Shown here piece after piece: positions 1 to 5,197 of a stretch of DNA of 5,197 nt. A program made the position numbers and the translations under genes. Numbering within the stretch: the stretch's first letter is position 1; each line of letters begins with the position of its first letter. The notes beneath the pieces were generated by a model. It saw only the letters and a list, made by a program, of their open reading frames with translations. It made no database searches and had not been told where the DNA came from. The stretch comes from Mycobacterium sp. (GTDB taxonomy: Bacteria > Actinomycetota > Actinomycetes > Mycobacteriales > Mycobacteriaceae): the NCBI GenBank assembly GCA_029256565.1, contig JAQSXQ010000198.1:1-5197 (forward strand), written 5' to 3'.

Positions 1-1062
1 GTCATACCCGCCAACGCCGTCGCCAGCGTGGGCCAGACCAGCCTGCTCGGGTCCATGCACGTGGCGCTGAATCCACCGATCGGCGAGTCGCCCGAGGGCA
101 AGTTGTCCCCGGGGTCCACTGTGGCGCTGGCTGATTCATCGACCTATCCGTCGACCGAGCAGACGCTGGCCTCGCTGGCGGCCGTCGTCAACGGCGGCGG
201 GCTGGGTCAGATCGGCGATGTGATCCACAACTTCAGCTCCGCCATCAGCGGACGCGAGACGGAGATACGGGACCTGATCACGAGGTTGGACACCTTCGTC
301 GGGGTGCTGGACGCGCAGCGCGGCAACATCGTGGCGTCGATCGAGTCGCTGAACAGGTTGTCGTCCACGTTCGCCGGCCAACGCGACGTCATCACCCGGG
401 CCCTCGACAAGATCCCGCCCGCCATGGATGTGTTGATCAAGGAGCGTCCCACGCTCGTGACGGCGCTTCAGAAGCTCGGCACCTTCGGTACGACGGCGAG
501 CCGGCTCGCCAACGAATCGCAGGCCGATCTGGTACGGAACCTGAAGAATCTGGAACCCGCGATCAAAGCGCTCGCCGATGTGGGCAAGCAGCTACCCGAT
601 GTTTTGACGTATGCCGTGCACTTCCCGTTCACCCAGAGCTTCATCGATCGTGCGATCCGCGGCGATTACTACAACCTTTTCGCCACCGTCGACCTGACGG
701 TGCCCCGACTCAAGCGCAGTCTTTTCCTGGGGACCCGCTGGGGCGAGAACGGCCTGCAATTGGTTCCGGCGCCGGGAGATCCGCCGTATCTGAACTACAC
801 CTACGATCCGCTCAAAACGGGGATCGAACCACCGCCGGCACAGATCATCAATCCGGGCGAGCCCGCCGCTCCGCCGCCGGCCGCCCCCGCACCGCCGCCG
901 CTTCCGACGGGCCCGGTGTTGCCCTTCACCCCGCCGACGAGCACGGTGGGTGGCCCGTTGCAGGTCGCAACGCCGTTGACCGGAGGCGGTGCGCCCATCT
1001 TCGCAGGACCATATGGGCCGCAAGGTAATCCGCCTGTACCCCCGTCTGCTGGAGGTCGCTGA
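1..1062 (+). CDS. mceE: MceE family protein of an Mce lipid importer, 3' part (5' end outside window)
   Basis: This is a substrate-binding subunit of an Mce complex, the envelope-spanning assembly that imports lipids or sterols with YrbEA/B permeases and the MceG ATPase. The frame is open from base 1 and the first in-window start (GTG 28) falls inside the conserved domain, so the signal peptide or lipobox and most of the MlaD/Mce domain lie upstream. Visible codons 1-45 are the end of the Mce domain (VGQTSLLGS, then HVAL). They are followed by the MceE hallmark YPSTEQTLASL (codons 49-59) and a long helical CUP1-type region with heptad-like spacing (about 60-205). RGDYYNL at codons 220-226 resembles the RGDYMNL I recall in Mce1E. 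The last ~75 codons are rich in Pro, Ala and Gly. No cysteine is visible. The position directly before mceF fits MceE. Which mce operon this belongs to cannot be told from this fragment. Confidence 0.93.
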   Translation, partial: VIPANAVASVGQTSLLGSMHVALNPPIGESPEGKLSPGSTVALADSSTYPSTEQTLASLAAVVNGGGLGQIGDVIHNFSSAISGRETEIRDLITRLDTFVGVLDAQRGNIVASIESLNRLSSTFAGQRDVITRALDKIPPAMDVLIKERPTLVTALQKLGTFGTTASRLANESQADLVRNLKNLEPAIKALADVGKQLPDVLTYAVHFPFTQSFIDRAIRGDYYNLFATVDLTVPRLKRSLFLGTRWGENGLQLVPAPGDPPYLNYTYDPLKTGIEPPPAQIINPGEPAAPPPAAPAPPPLPTGPVLPFTPPTSTVGGPLQVATPLTGGGAPIFAGPYGPQGNPPVPPSAGGR

Positions 1063-2813
1063 TGTTGACCCGATTCGTTCGTATCCAGCTGATTCTGTTC
1101 ACCATCGCCTCGGTGATCGGTGTGTCGGTGATGGTCTTCAGCTACATGCAGGTACCCACGCTGCTGGGTCTGGGGCGGATCACCGTCAAGCTGGAGCTGC
1201 CGGCCACCGGAGGTCTCTACCGGTTCAGTAACGTGACCTATCGCGGATCGGAGATCGGCAAGGTCACCTCTGTGGCGCTGACCGACAGGGGAGCGGAAGC
1301 GACGCTGTCCCTGGAGACGTCACCGGAGATCCCGGCGGACCTGAAGGCTGAGGTCCGCAGCATGTCGGCCGTCGGCGAGCAGTTCGTCGAGCTGTTGCCC
1401 CGCACCGATTCCGGACCGTTCCTGGAGAACGGTTCGGTGATCACCCAGGAGAACACCGTCCTGCCGCAGAAGGTCGGCCCGATGCTCGATCAGGTCAGCG
1501 AGTTGATGGACACGATTCCCCAGGACAAGCTGAGCCAGTTGCTGGACTCGACATACGAGGCGTTCAACGGCACCGGATATGCGTTCGGCTCGATGTTGGA
1601 CTCCGCGGAGACGATCACCCGAGACGCCAACGGGATCTCCGATCAGCTGCGCGCACTCGTCGACGATTCCGGGCCGTTCCTGGAAGCGCAGGCGCAGACC
1701 ACCGAGCAGACCAGGACGTGGGCGGCGAGCCTGGCGGGAATCACGGATCAGCTGGCGGACAACGACGTCCACGTTCGGTCGATCCTGCAGAACGGGCCCG
1801 CCTTTGCGTCCGAGACATCGATGCTGCTCAACGATCTCAAGCCGACCCTGCCGGTGCTGCTGGCCAACCTGACCACCATCGGGCAGATCGGCGTCACCTA
1901 CAACGCTTCGCTGGAGCAGCTGTTGGTGCTGCTGCCGCCGTATGTCTCCCAAATCCAGACCTACGCACCGACCAACAACCCCACCGGCCTGCCGAACGGT
2001 GACTTCTCGCTCGGGCTGGGGGACCCGCCGTCGTGCACCGTCGGGTTCTTGCCGCCGTCGGCCTGGCGTTCGCCGGCCGACACGACGACCATCGACACGC
2101 CGGACAACATCTATTGCAAGCTGCCCCAGGATTCGCCGATCGCGGTGCGCGGTGCCCGCAACTACCCGTGCCAGGGGCACCCCGGCAAGCGTGCCCCTAC
2201 CGTCGAATTGTGCAATGATCCGCGCGGTTTCATACCGCTCGCCCAGCGCCAGCACGCGCTGGGTCCCTACCCGATCGATCCCAATTTGATCGCGCAGGGT
2301 GTGCCGCCGGACACCCGCGTGCTGCCGGACGAGAACATCTACGGGCCGCTGCAGGGCACCCCGCTGCCGCCGGGGGTGAACGTGCCACCGCCGGGTCCGC
2401 CCCCGGCGCCGGAACCGCCTGCCAGTTACCCAGGTATGCCGCCCGGTCCGCTGCTGCCCGGCCGTCCGCTGTACACCGAACCGCCGGTGATCGGTCAATT
2501 GCCGCCCCCGGAGCCGGATTACAGTGCCGTGCCGCTGGCCCCCGGTGACCTGCCCCAGGCCACCCAGGTCCCGCAGTTCCCGGACACCTACGTCCAGGTG
2601 CCCGAGGGCGGAGCTCAGCCGCCGCCACCCGATGTCCCCGCGCCCGCCGCTGCGCCCAGTGCCTTCGAAGGCGCAGGCGCACAGGGCCCGTCGATGGCAG
2701 TCGCCAAGTACAACCCGCGCACCGGGGAGTACATGGGGGGCGACGGCCAGCTCTACCGGCAGACGGATCTTGTGACGAATGCATCGTCGTGGCAGGACCT
2801 GATGCCGACATGA
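1062..2813 (+). CDS. mceF: MceF family protein, last core subunit of an Mce lipid importer
   Basis: MceF is the last of the six Mce subunits (A-F) that form the periplasmic lipid conduit. ATG 1062 overlaps the mceE stop by one base (TGATG), and GGAGG at 1051-1055 gives 6-nt spacing. The 583-residue product has an uncleaved N-terminal anchor (about 8-28) after MLTRFVRIQL, and an MlaD/Mce domain (about 40-113) with GGLYRFSNVTYRG, IGKV and the conserved SAVGEQFVEL. A helical CUP1-like region spans about 125-300. A block with four cysteines (325, 352, 370, 384) includes CTVGFLPPSAWRSPAD, VRGARNYPC, PGKRAPT and DPRGFIPL, typical of MceF. A proline-rich tail spans about 430-535, and a C-terminal motif YNPRTGEYMGGDGQLY lies near 550-565. 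At 583 residues it is somewhat longer than the roughly 515-565 I recall for Mce1F and Mce4F, mainly through the tail. The four cysteines could form two disulfides outside the membrane (inference). Confidence 0.95.
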   Translation: MLTRFVRIQLILFTIASVIGVSVMVFSYMQVPTLLGLGRITVKLELPATGGLYRFSNVTYRGSEIGKVTSVALTDRGAEATLSLETSPEIPADLKAEVRSMSAVGEQFVELLPRTDSGPFLENGSVITQENTVLPQKVGPMLDQVSELMDTIPQDKLSQLLDSTYEAFNGTGYAFGSMLDSAETITRDANGISDQLRALVDDSGPFLEAQAQTTEQTRTWAASLAGITDQLADNDVHVRSILQNGPAFASETSMLLNDLKPTLPVLLANLTTIGQIGVTYNASLEQLLVLLPPYVSQIQTYAPTNNPTGLPNGDFSLGLGDPPSCTVGFLPPSAWRSPADTTTIDTPDNIYCKLPQDSPIAVRGARNYPCQGHPGKRAPTVELCNDPRGFIPLAQRQHALGPYPIDPNLIAQGVPPDTRVLPDENIYGPLQGTPLPPGVNVPPPGPPPAPEPPASYPGMPPGPLLPGRPLYTEPPVIGQLPPPEPDYSAVPLAPGDLPQATQVPQFPDTYVQVPEGGAQPPPPDVPAPAAAPSAFEGAGAQGPSMAVAKYNPRTGEYMGGDGQLYRQTDLVTNASSWQDLMPT

Positions 2814-2818
2814 CAGAC

Positions 2819-2824
2819 AGGAGG
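2819..2824 (+). promoter_or_regulatory. Shine-Dalgarno AGGAGG deciding the start at 2831
   Basis: AGGAGG lies 6 nt upstream of ATG 2831. This favours 2831 over ATG 2810, which overlaps the mceF stop (ATGA at 2810-2813) but has no comparable upstream motif. Confidence 0.7.
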
Positions 2825-2830
2825 CGTTCG

Positions 2831-3301
2831 ATGACATCGATGAAGGCCGGCGCCGTGCTCGGCGCAGTGGGCGTCGCGGTCGCAGTCGGTGTCTCACCGC
2901 CCGCGTCGGCGACGATGTTCCTGGGCAACTACGGGGTCAACATCCCGGACCGAAGAGATTTCCACACGTGGATCTGGTCGGCGCTGACCCCGTGCGAGGA
3001 GGAGGATCGCACTCTCATCCCCGACTGCATCAACATCCTCACCATCCCGCAGCCGGTGGCGAAAGCCGAGTACACCCACGCCAATGCCACCATGGTCGAC
3101 GGTCGGTGGACGATGACCATCGATGATCCGTTCGGTCTGCGCTGCGGGAACATCTACTACGGCCCGACGATCCCGACTCACGACGTGTATTCCTGGGACG
3201 CAACGACTTTGGCGGGTCATATGGTTTCCAGCTTCGCCGCGGGCTGCGATGGCGCTCCTGGTGGTTCACTGACCTATCCGTTCAACCTGACGAGGATGTG
3301 A
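2831..3301 (+). CDS. Exported four-cysteine protein of unknown function, coupled to mceF
   Basis: The product is 156 residues from ATG 2831, chosen for the strong AGGAGG at ideal spacing. ATG 2810 would add seven charged residues (MTDRRRS) and overlap the mceF stop, and remains possible. A Sec signal peptide is clear: lysine at 5, hydrophobic residues 6-22 and an ASA cleavage site after residue 27. The mature ~129 residues hold four cysteines (55, 66, 105, 139), likely two disulfides. Recognisable stretches are TWIWSALTPC, DGRWTM, GLRCGNIYYGP, YSWDATTLAG and the ending YPFNLTRM. I recognise the general look of small mycobacterial secreted proteins but know no function. Being next to mceF suggests an extracytoplasmic partner of the Mce complex (inference). 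Its cysteine order and PF-ending resemble the protein at 4337-4837, so the two may be distant paralogues. Confidence 0.9.
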   Translation: MTSMKAGAVLGAVGVAVAVGVSPPASATMFLGNYGVNIPDRRDFHTWIWSALTPCEEEDRTLIPDCINILTIPQPVAKAEYTHANATMVDGRWTMTIDDPFGLRCGNIYYGPTIPTHDVYSWDATTLAGHMVSSFAAGCDGAPGGSLTYPFNLTRM

Positions 3302-3303
3302 CG

Positions 3304-3738
3304 ATGCGTCGTGAATTGCCGATCTGGGGCGCGCTGGCGATGTTGTGCGGTGCCGTCGTCACCGCCACGCCGGTGGCAGCCGAACCGCCCCCTCCGCCGC
3401 CGCCACCGTTGCGTCACGTGCAGTACATCGTGACCGCCGATTCGCCGTTCTTCGTGGATATCTACTACCGCGAGGCTGACCCGCCGACCTGGTCGGACTA
3501 CAGCCACAATCCATATCAATTCAGCCCCCGCGTGCAGGTCGAGGTCGCACCCGAGCATCCGTGGGTGTTCGATGCGATGCTGGCCGATCCGGATATGTGG
3601 GCGATGGTCACCGCCCAGAGTGGGGAGTCGCCGAACCTGGAACCCCCGACGATCTACTGCACGCTGGCAGTCGACGGTGTGGTGCTCAAGACCAACAGCG
3701 GGCCCAAGGGCGCGCTGTGCTCACTGCGGAGCTGGTAG
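3304..3738 (+). CDS. Exported protein with an MmpS-like domain
   Basis: ATG 3304 is preferred because GAGGA near 3292-3296 sits about 7 nt upstream. GTG 3298 overlaps the previous stop (GTGA) and would add two residues. The product is 144 residues with a Sec signal peptide (MRRELPIW, hydrophobic 7-21, cleavage after ATPVAA at about 26), then eight consecutive prolines (28-35). The mature part follows the MmpS C-terminal pattern: HVQYIVTADSPFFVDIYY, a VEVAPEHPWVF strand, MWAMVTAQSG, then IYCTLAVDGVVLKTNSGPKGALCSL with cysteines 119 and 139. MmpS proteins are small partners of MmpL lipid or siderophore transporters and are normally held by an N-terminal membrane helix. Here the helix looks cleavable and no mmpL is in view. 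LAMLC in the signal region is not a lipobox (Leu at -1). The assignment is by remembered pattern. A role with the Mce proteins is inference. Confidence 0.88.
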   Translation: MRRELPIWGALAMLCGAVVTATPVAAEPPPPPPPPLRHVQYIVTADSPFFVDIYYREADPPTWSDYSHNPYQFSPRVQVEVAPEHPWVFDAMLADPDMWAMVTAQSGESPNLEPPTIYCTLAVDGVVLKTNSGPKGALCSLRSW

Positions 3739-3767
3739 CGCGTGTCAGGAATCCCCGCGCCGCCAGC
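3731..3767. terminator. Hairpin over two convergent stop codons, likely bidirectional terminator
   Basis: GCTGG (3731-3735) pairs with CCAGC (3763-3767), and GCGCG (3738-3742) pairs with CGCGC (3756-3760). A 2x2 internal loop separates the two helices, and the apical loop is 13 nt. The hairpin includes the + strand TAG (3736-3738) and the minus-strand TGA (read on + as TCA, 3745-3747), so it lies at both 3' ends. No U-tract is visible on either side, which is common for mycobacterial terminators. Function is inferred. Confidence 0.5.
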
Positions 3768-4146
3768 GCGTATCGCCGTTCATCGAGACGCAGCTGAGGA
3801 ACAGGCCATCGGGGGCCTGCGCCACGGCGTTGTTCTCGTTGATGCAGAGGCTGTTCTCGTCGCGGATACCCATCATCGGTGGGGAGCGGAACCAGCGCGG
3901 CTCGTAGCGCCGCGGCGAGCCGCAGAAAACCAGTCGCCCCCAGCCATTTCGGGCGTCGACACCGAAGACGTAGTACGTCGTGTTGGTGCAGGTGTTGCCG
4001 AGGATGGCGTGCGGATTGATCCCCGGCACGCAGAAAGCGTCGTTGCAGGTTTGCGGCTCTGCGATGGCCCGCGGAGCATTCACCTGGGGGGTCACCATCA
4101 CTCCGGCGGCAATCAACGCACTGGTCGCCAATACTGTCACGCGCAC
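3745..4146 (-). CDS. Exported six-cysteine protein of unknown function
   Basis: The product is 133 residues from GTG 4146, the only start before the next in-frame stop (TAG at 4185-4183) that keeps the full signal peptide. GTG 4140 is two codons in and equally possible. The Shine-Dalgarno is weak (AAGAG/GAAG just upstream). Residues 1-29 form a Sec signal peptide (MRVTVLATSALIAAGVMVT, cleavage at AIA before EPQTC). The mature ~104 residues contain six cysteines (34, 39, 53, 75, 101, 119), enough for three disulfides. Other landmarks are CVPGINPHAILGNTC, TTYYVFGVD, WGRLVFCGSPRRYEPRW and ENSLCINENN. Signal peptide, even cysteine number and convergent fit with the MmpS-like gene (6 nt between stops) all favour this frame over the overlapping Arg-rich + strand frame. 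No function is recognised. A small disulfide-bonded secreted protein is as far as the sequence goes. Confidence 0.82.
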   Translation of the reverse strand: MRVTVLATSALIAAGVMVTPQVNAPRAIAEPQTCNDAFCVPGINPHAILGNTCTNTTYYVFGVDARNGWGRLVFCGSPRRYEPRWFRSPPMMGIRDENSLCINENNAVAQAPDGLFLSCVSMNGDTRWRRGDS

Positions 4147-4178
4147 GGCTTCTACTCTTGCACACTTGGAAACGAAAT

Positions 4179-4196
4179 TCTTCTATCTGGAGAAGA
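4179..4196. promoter_or_regulatory. Inverted repeat TCTTCT-N6-AGAAGA, putative operator
   Basis: A perfect 6-bp inverted repeat with a 6-nt spacer (ATCTGG), 32 nt upstream of the GTG at 4146. It overlaps the weak -10 candidate of the minus-strand gene, where a bound repressor would block transcription. The factor is unknown. Confidence 0.3.
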
Positions 4197-4289
4197 TTGC
4201 TCCAACAAGGGATCTCGGCCCGGTCGGTATAACAGGTTCGCGGCCTTCGGATTCTGTCGATACCCCGGGTCAGCGGGTCTGTCGCTGCT

Positions 4290-4308
4290 ATTCTCCGAAA
4301 CAGAGAAT
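4290..4308. promoter_or_regulatory. Inverted repeat ATTCTC-N7-GAGAAT, putative operator or 5' UTR hairpin
   Basis: A perfect 6-bp inverted repeat with a 7-nt spacer (CGAAACA), 28 nt upstream of ATG 4337. Its TTCT/AGAA core is shared with the repeat at 4179-4196. It could be a protein-binding site or, if transcribed, a small mRNA hairpin just before the ribosome-binding site. Confidence 0.3.
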
Positions 4309-4323
4309 GCCACTATCGGTTCA

Positions 4324-4329
4324 GAGGAG
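4324..4329 (+). promoter_or_regulatory. Shine-Dalgarno GAGGAG deciding the start at 4337
   Basis: GAGGAG lies 7 nt before ATG 4337. This fixes the start of the secreted protein there and excludes the much longer in-frame extension back to 3980, which would run over the divergent gene and promoter region. Confidence 0.75.
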
Positions 4330-4336
4330 CTCATCA

Positions 4337-4837
4337 ATGTCGGCCAGTAGGGTGAGCGCGGTCTTTGCCGCCGCATCGTTCATCGCGCTCGCGGGTGCGG
4401 CCCCGGCCACTGCCGAACCGCAATGGGGGATCAACGGAACGTTCCTCACATCGTCCAACGGCGACTGGGCGCAGTTGAATCAACGCTACGAGGATCAGCC
4501 CTCCACGCGCAGCACCTGGACTGTTTCGACGCAGTGTGTCTCGCCGTCGGACTGCACCGGCACGGTGACCAGTGACGCGGGCTGGAGTGCCCCGATCTAC
4601 ACCACCAACGGGCTCTGGTACGTCAAGCGCAAGGTGCCGAACTGGCGGTTCTGCGCCGACGGTGTCCCGGTCGAGGGTTTCCAGACGTACAAGTTCTACC
4701 CGGTCGGTGCCAACGGTCACGTCGACGCGGATGCCACGGAGTACACCGGATTCGACAAGACGATCGGACCGAGCGGCTCCTGCGGGCGCAACCAGTGGCC
4801 CACCATCGAGATGCCGTTCTACATGAAACCGGCTTAG
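4337..4837 (+). CDS. Exported four-cysteine mycobacterial-type protein of unknown function
   Basis: The product is 166 residues from ATG 4337, with GAGGAG 7 nt upstream. The signal peptide is clear: MSASR, hydrophobic 6-22, cleavage after ATA at about 26 before EPQWG. The mature part begins with GINGTFLTSSNGDWAQLNQRY and continues with STWTVSTQC, DCTGTVTSDAGWSAPIY, GLWYVKRKVPNWRFCADG, FQTYKFYPVG and a final CGRNQWPTIEMPFYMKP. Cysteines are at 67, 73, 106 and 149. I recognise the S-N-G-x-W-A and T-S-D-A-G-W patterns from small secreted proteins that are frequent in mycobacteria, but know no established function. The first two cysteines are only five residues apart, as in a tight disulfide loop. 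Its layout parallels the protein at 2831-3301. The gene is probably monocistronic: a convergent gene overlaps its stop. Confidence 0.92.
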   Translation: MSASRVSAVFAAASFIALAGAAPATAEPQWGINGTFLTSSNGDWAQLNQRYEDQPSTRSTWTVSTQCVSPSDCTGTVTSDAGWSAPIYTTNGLWYVKRKVPNWRFCADGVPVEGFQTYKFYPVGANGHVDADATEYTGFDKTIGPSGSCGRNQWPTIEMPFYMKPA

Positions 4838-5197
4838 CTGGCGCGCACTTCGATGCTGAGCGCATCGCGGACCGGTAGCAGGAATCGGCGCGCGTAGTTC
4901 TCCGGCCCGTCGGGAAGATCGAGGTTGAGCTCGCCGCCCGGGATCAGGATGAACGAATGTATCGACCGGGCAATGTGTTCGGCGAACTCGGACCGCGCAT
5001 TTGCGGGTAGTTCGCCGTCGCGGATGGCGGAGTAGACGAAGCCTCGTGCCAGGTTCAGCGCCAGGCTGTTCTCCGCAATCAGGTATGGCGTCAGGATCTC
5101 CGGGTTGACGCGCAGCACCGTCGGCAGCGCGGTGTGGTGGCGCAACAGACGGTATGCGGCCGCGAAGCCATGCACCAGGCGGTCGTCGGTGTGCTCA
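4834..5197 (-). CDS. Probable TetR-family regulator, C-terminal part (N-terminus outside window)
   Basis: The frame is open to the window edge with 120 residues visible. A GTG at 5175 exists, but the frame continues upstream (EHTDDRL) in the same helical style, so it is an internal codon. The sequence is an all-helical ligand-binding half typical of TetR regulators: FAAAYRLLRHHTALPTVLRVNPEILTPYL, a helix around LALNLARGFVYSAIRDGELPAN, then the characteristic IARSIHSFILIPGGELNLDLPDGPENYARRFLLPVRDAL. In TetR proteins this half binds the ligand and makes the dimer, while the missing N-terminal helix-turn-helix binds DNA. Its TAA stop (4836-4834) overlaps the TAG of the convergent secreted-protein gene. 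It might control nearby genes, including the mce operon as Mce3R and KstR do elsewhere, but nothing here proves that. Confidence 0.8.
   Translation of the reverse strand, partial: EHTDDRLVHGFAAAYRLLRHHTALPTVLRVNPEILTPYLIAENSLALNLARGFVYSAIRDGELPANARSEFAEHIARSIHSFILIPGGELNLDLPDGPENYARRFLLPVRDALSIEVRAS
4851..4867 (+). terminator. Short hairpin after the secreted-protein stop, possible terminator
   Basis: CGATGC (4851-4856) pairs perfectly with GCATCG (4862-4867) around a 5-nt loop, 14 nt past the TAG at 4835-4837. It has no U-tract and lies inside the convergent regulator's coding end, so it may be incidental. Confidence 0.3.

Larger units (their letters stand above)
4147..4336. promoter_or_regulatory. 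Divergent intergenic region with putative promoters for two secreted-protein genes
   Basis: These ~190 bp separate two divergent start codons and are visibly less GC-rich than the genes. For the minus-strand gene, TTGTTG and TAGAAG (minus reading, -10 at 4185-4180) with 17-nt spacing make a weak sigma-A-like match. For the + strand gene, TATTCT (4289-4294) could be a -10 without a clear -35, and TATAAC (4228-4233) is another possible -10. None of these is strong. The region also holds two inverted repeats listed separately. Confidence 0.5.

Noticed and set aside
28..30. GTG 28 as the start of mceE
   Set aside because: The frame is open to base 1 and the residues before it (VIPANAVAS) are part of the conserved Mce domain, so the gene begins outside the window.
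1320..2897. A 525-codon open frame on the minus strand opposite mceF
   Set aside because: It is very rich in Arg, with no domain or signal recognisable. It mirrors the codon bias of mceF, a normal shadow in high-GC DNA.
2230..2928. A 232-codon minus-strand frame across the mceF 3' end
   Set aside because: Its Pro/Arg/Ala content is the antisense image of the MceF proline-rich tail, and no start signal or domain is visible.
3304..3390. Possible lipoprotein signal (LAMLC) in the MmpS-like protein
   Set aside because: The residue before the cysteine is Leu, not Gly, Ala or Ser, and a normal signal peptidase I site (VAA before EPP) follows.
3980..4336. N-terminal extension of the secreted protein at 4337 in the same frame
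   Set aside because: The extension overlaps the divergent gene and promoter region. The signal peptide and Shine-Dalgarno both place the start at 4337.
3742..4350. A 202-codon + strand frame opposite the six-cysteine secreted protein
   Set aside because: It lacks a ribosome-binding site and any domain, while the minus-strand frame has a clear signal peptide and evenly numbered cysteines.
5173..5175. GTG 5175 as the start of a small 113-residue protein
   Set aside because: The frame remains open to the window edge and the visible part corresponds only to a TetR C-terminal half, so it is an internal codon.

Overview
The window is high-GC DNA with dense, overlapping genes, and its Mce (mammalian cell entry) genes point to a mycobacterium or a close mycolic-acid-containing actinobacterium. 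An environmental, fast-growing Mycolicibacterium-type genome is plausible, but the sequence alone does not fix the species. It covers the 3' end of an mce operon and a small cluster of genes for exported proteins beside it.

Left part (1-3738, + strand): the 3' part of mceE is followed by a complete mceF (1-bp TGATG overlap), a four-cysteine exported protein whose reading frame touches the mceF stop, and a short exported protein with an MmpS-like domain. Stops and starts overlap or lie a few bases apart at every junction, so these four genes are probably one translationally coupled transcript. MceE and MceF are substrate-binding or tunnel subunits of a lipid importer. The two small secreted proteins are candidate extracytoplasmic accessory factors. 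I cannot tell which mce operon (mce1, mce3, mce4, mce5 and so on) this is, because its mceA-D and yrbE genes lie outside the window.

Middle part (3731-4837): a GC-rich hairpin covers the MmpS-like stop codon and the stop codon of a minus-strand gene for a six-cysteine secreted protein (3745-4146), which looks like a bidirectional terminator. That gene is divergent from a + strand gene for another four-cysteine secreted protein (4337-4837). The roughly 190-bp divergent intergenic region holds two inverted repeats with related TTCT/AGAA arms, one close to each start codon.

Right part (4834-5197, - strand): the C-terminal part of a probable TetR-family regulator converges on the last secreted gene, and their stop codons overlap. 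Its DNA-binding domain lies outside the window.

The most distinctive signal is four small Sec-type exported proteins of unknown function next to an Mce importer. Two share the same cysteine order and C-terminal ending, and one is an MmpS-like domain with a cleavable signal peptide in place of the usual membrane anchor. No RNA genes, CRISPR arrays, insertion sequences or origins were seen.
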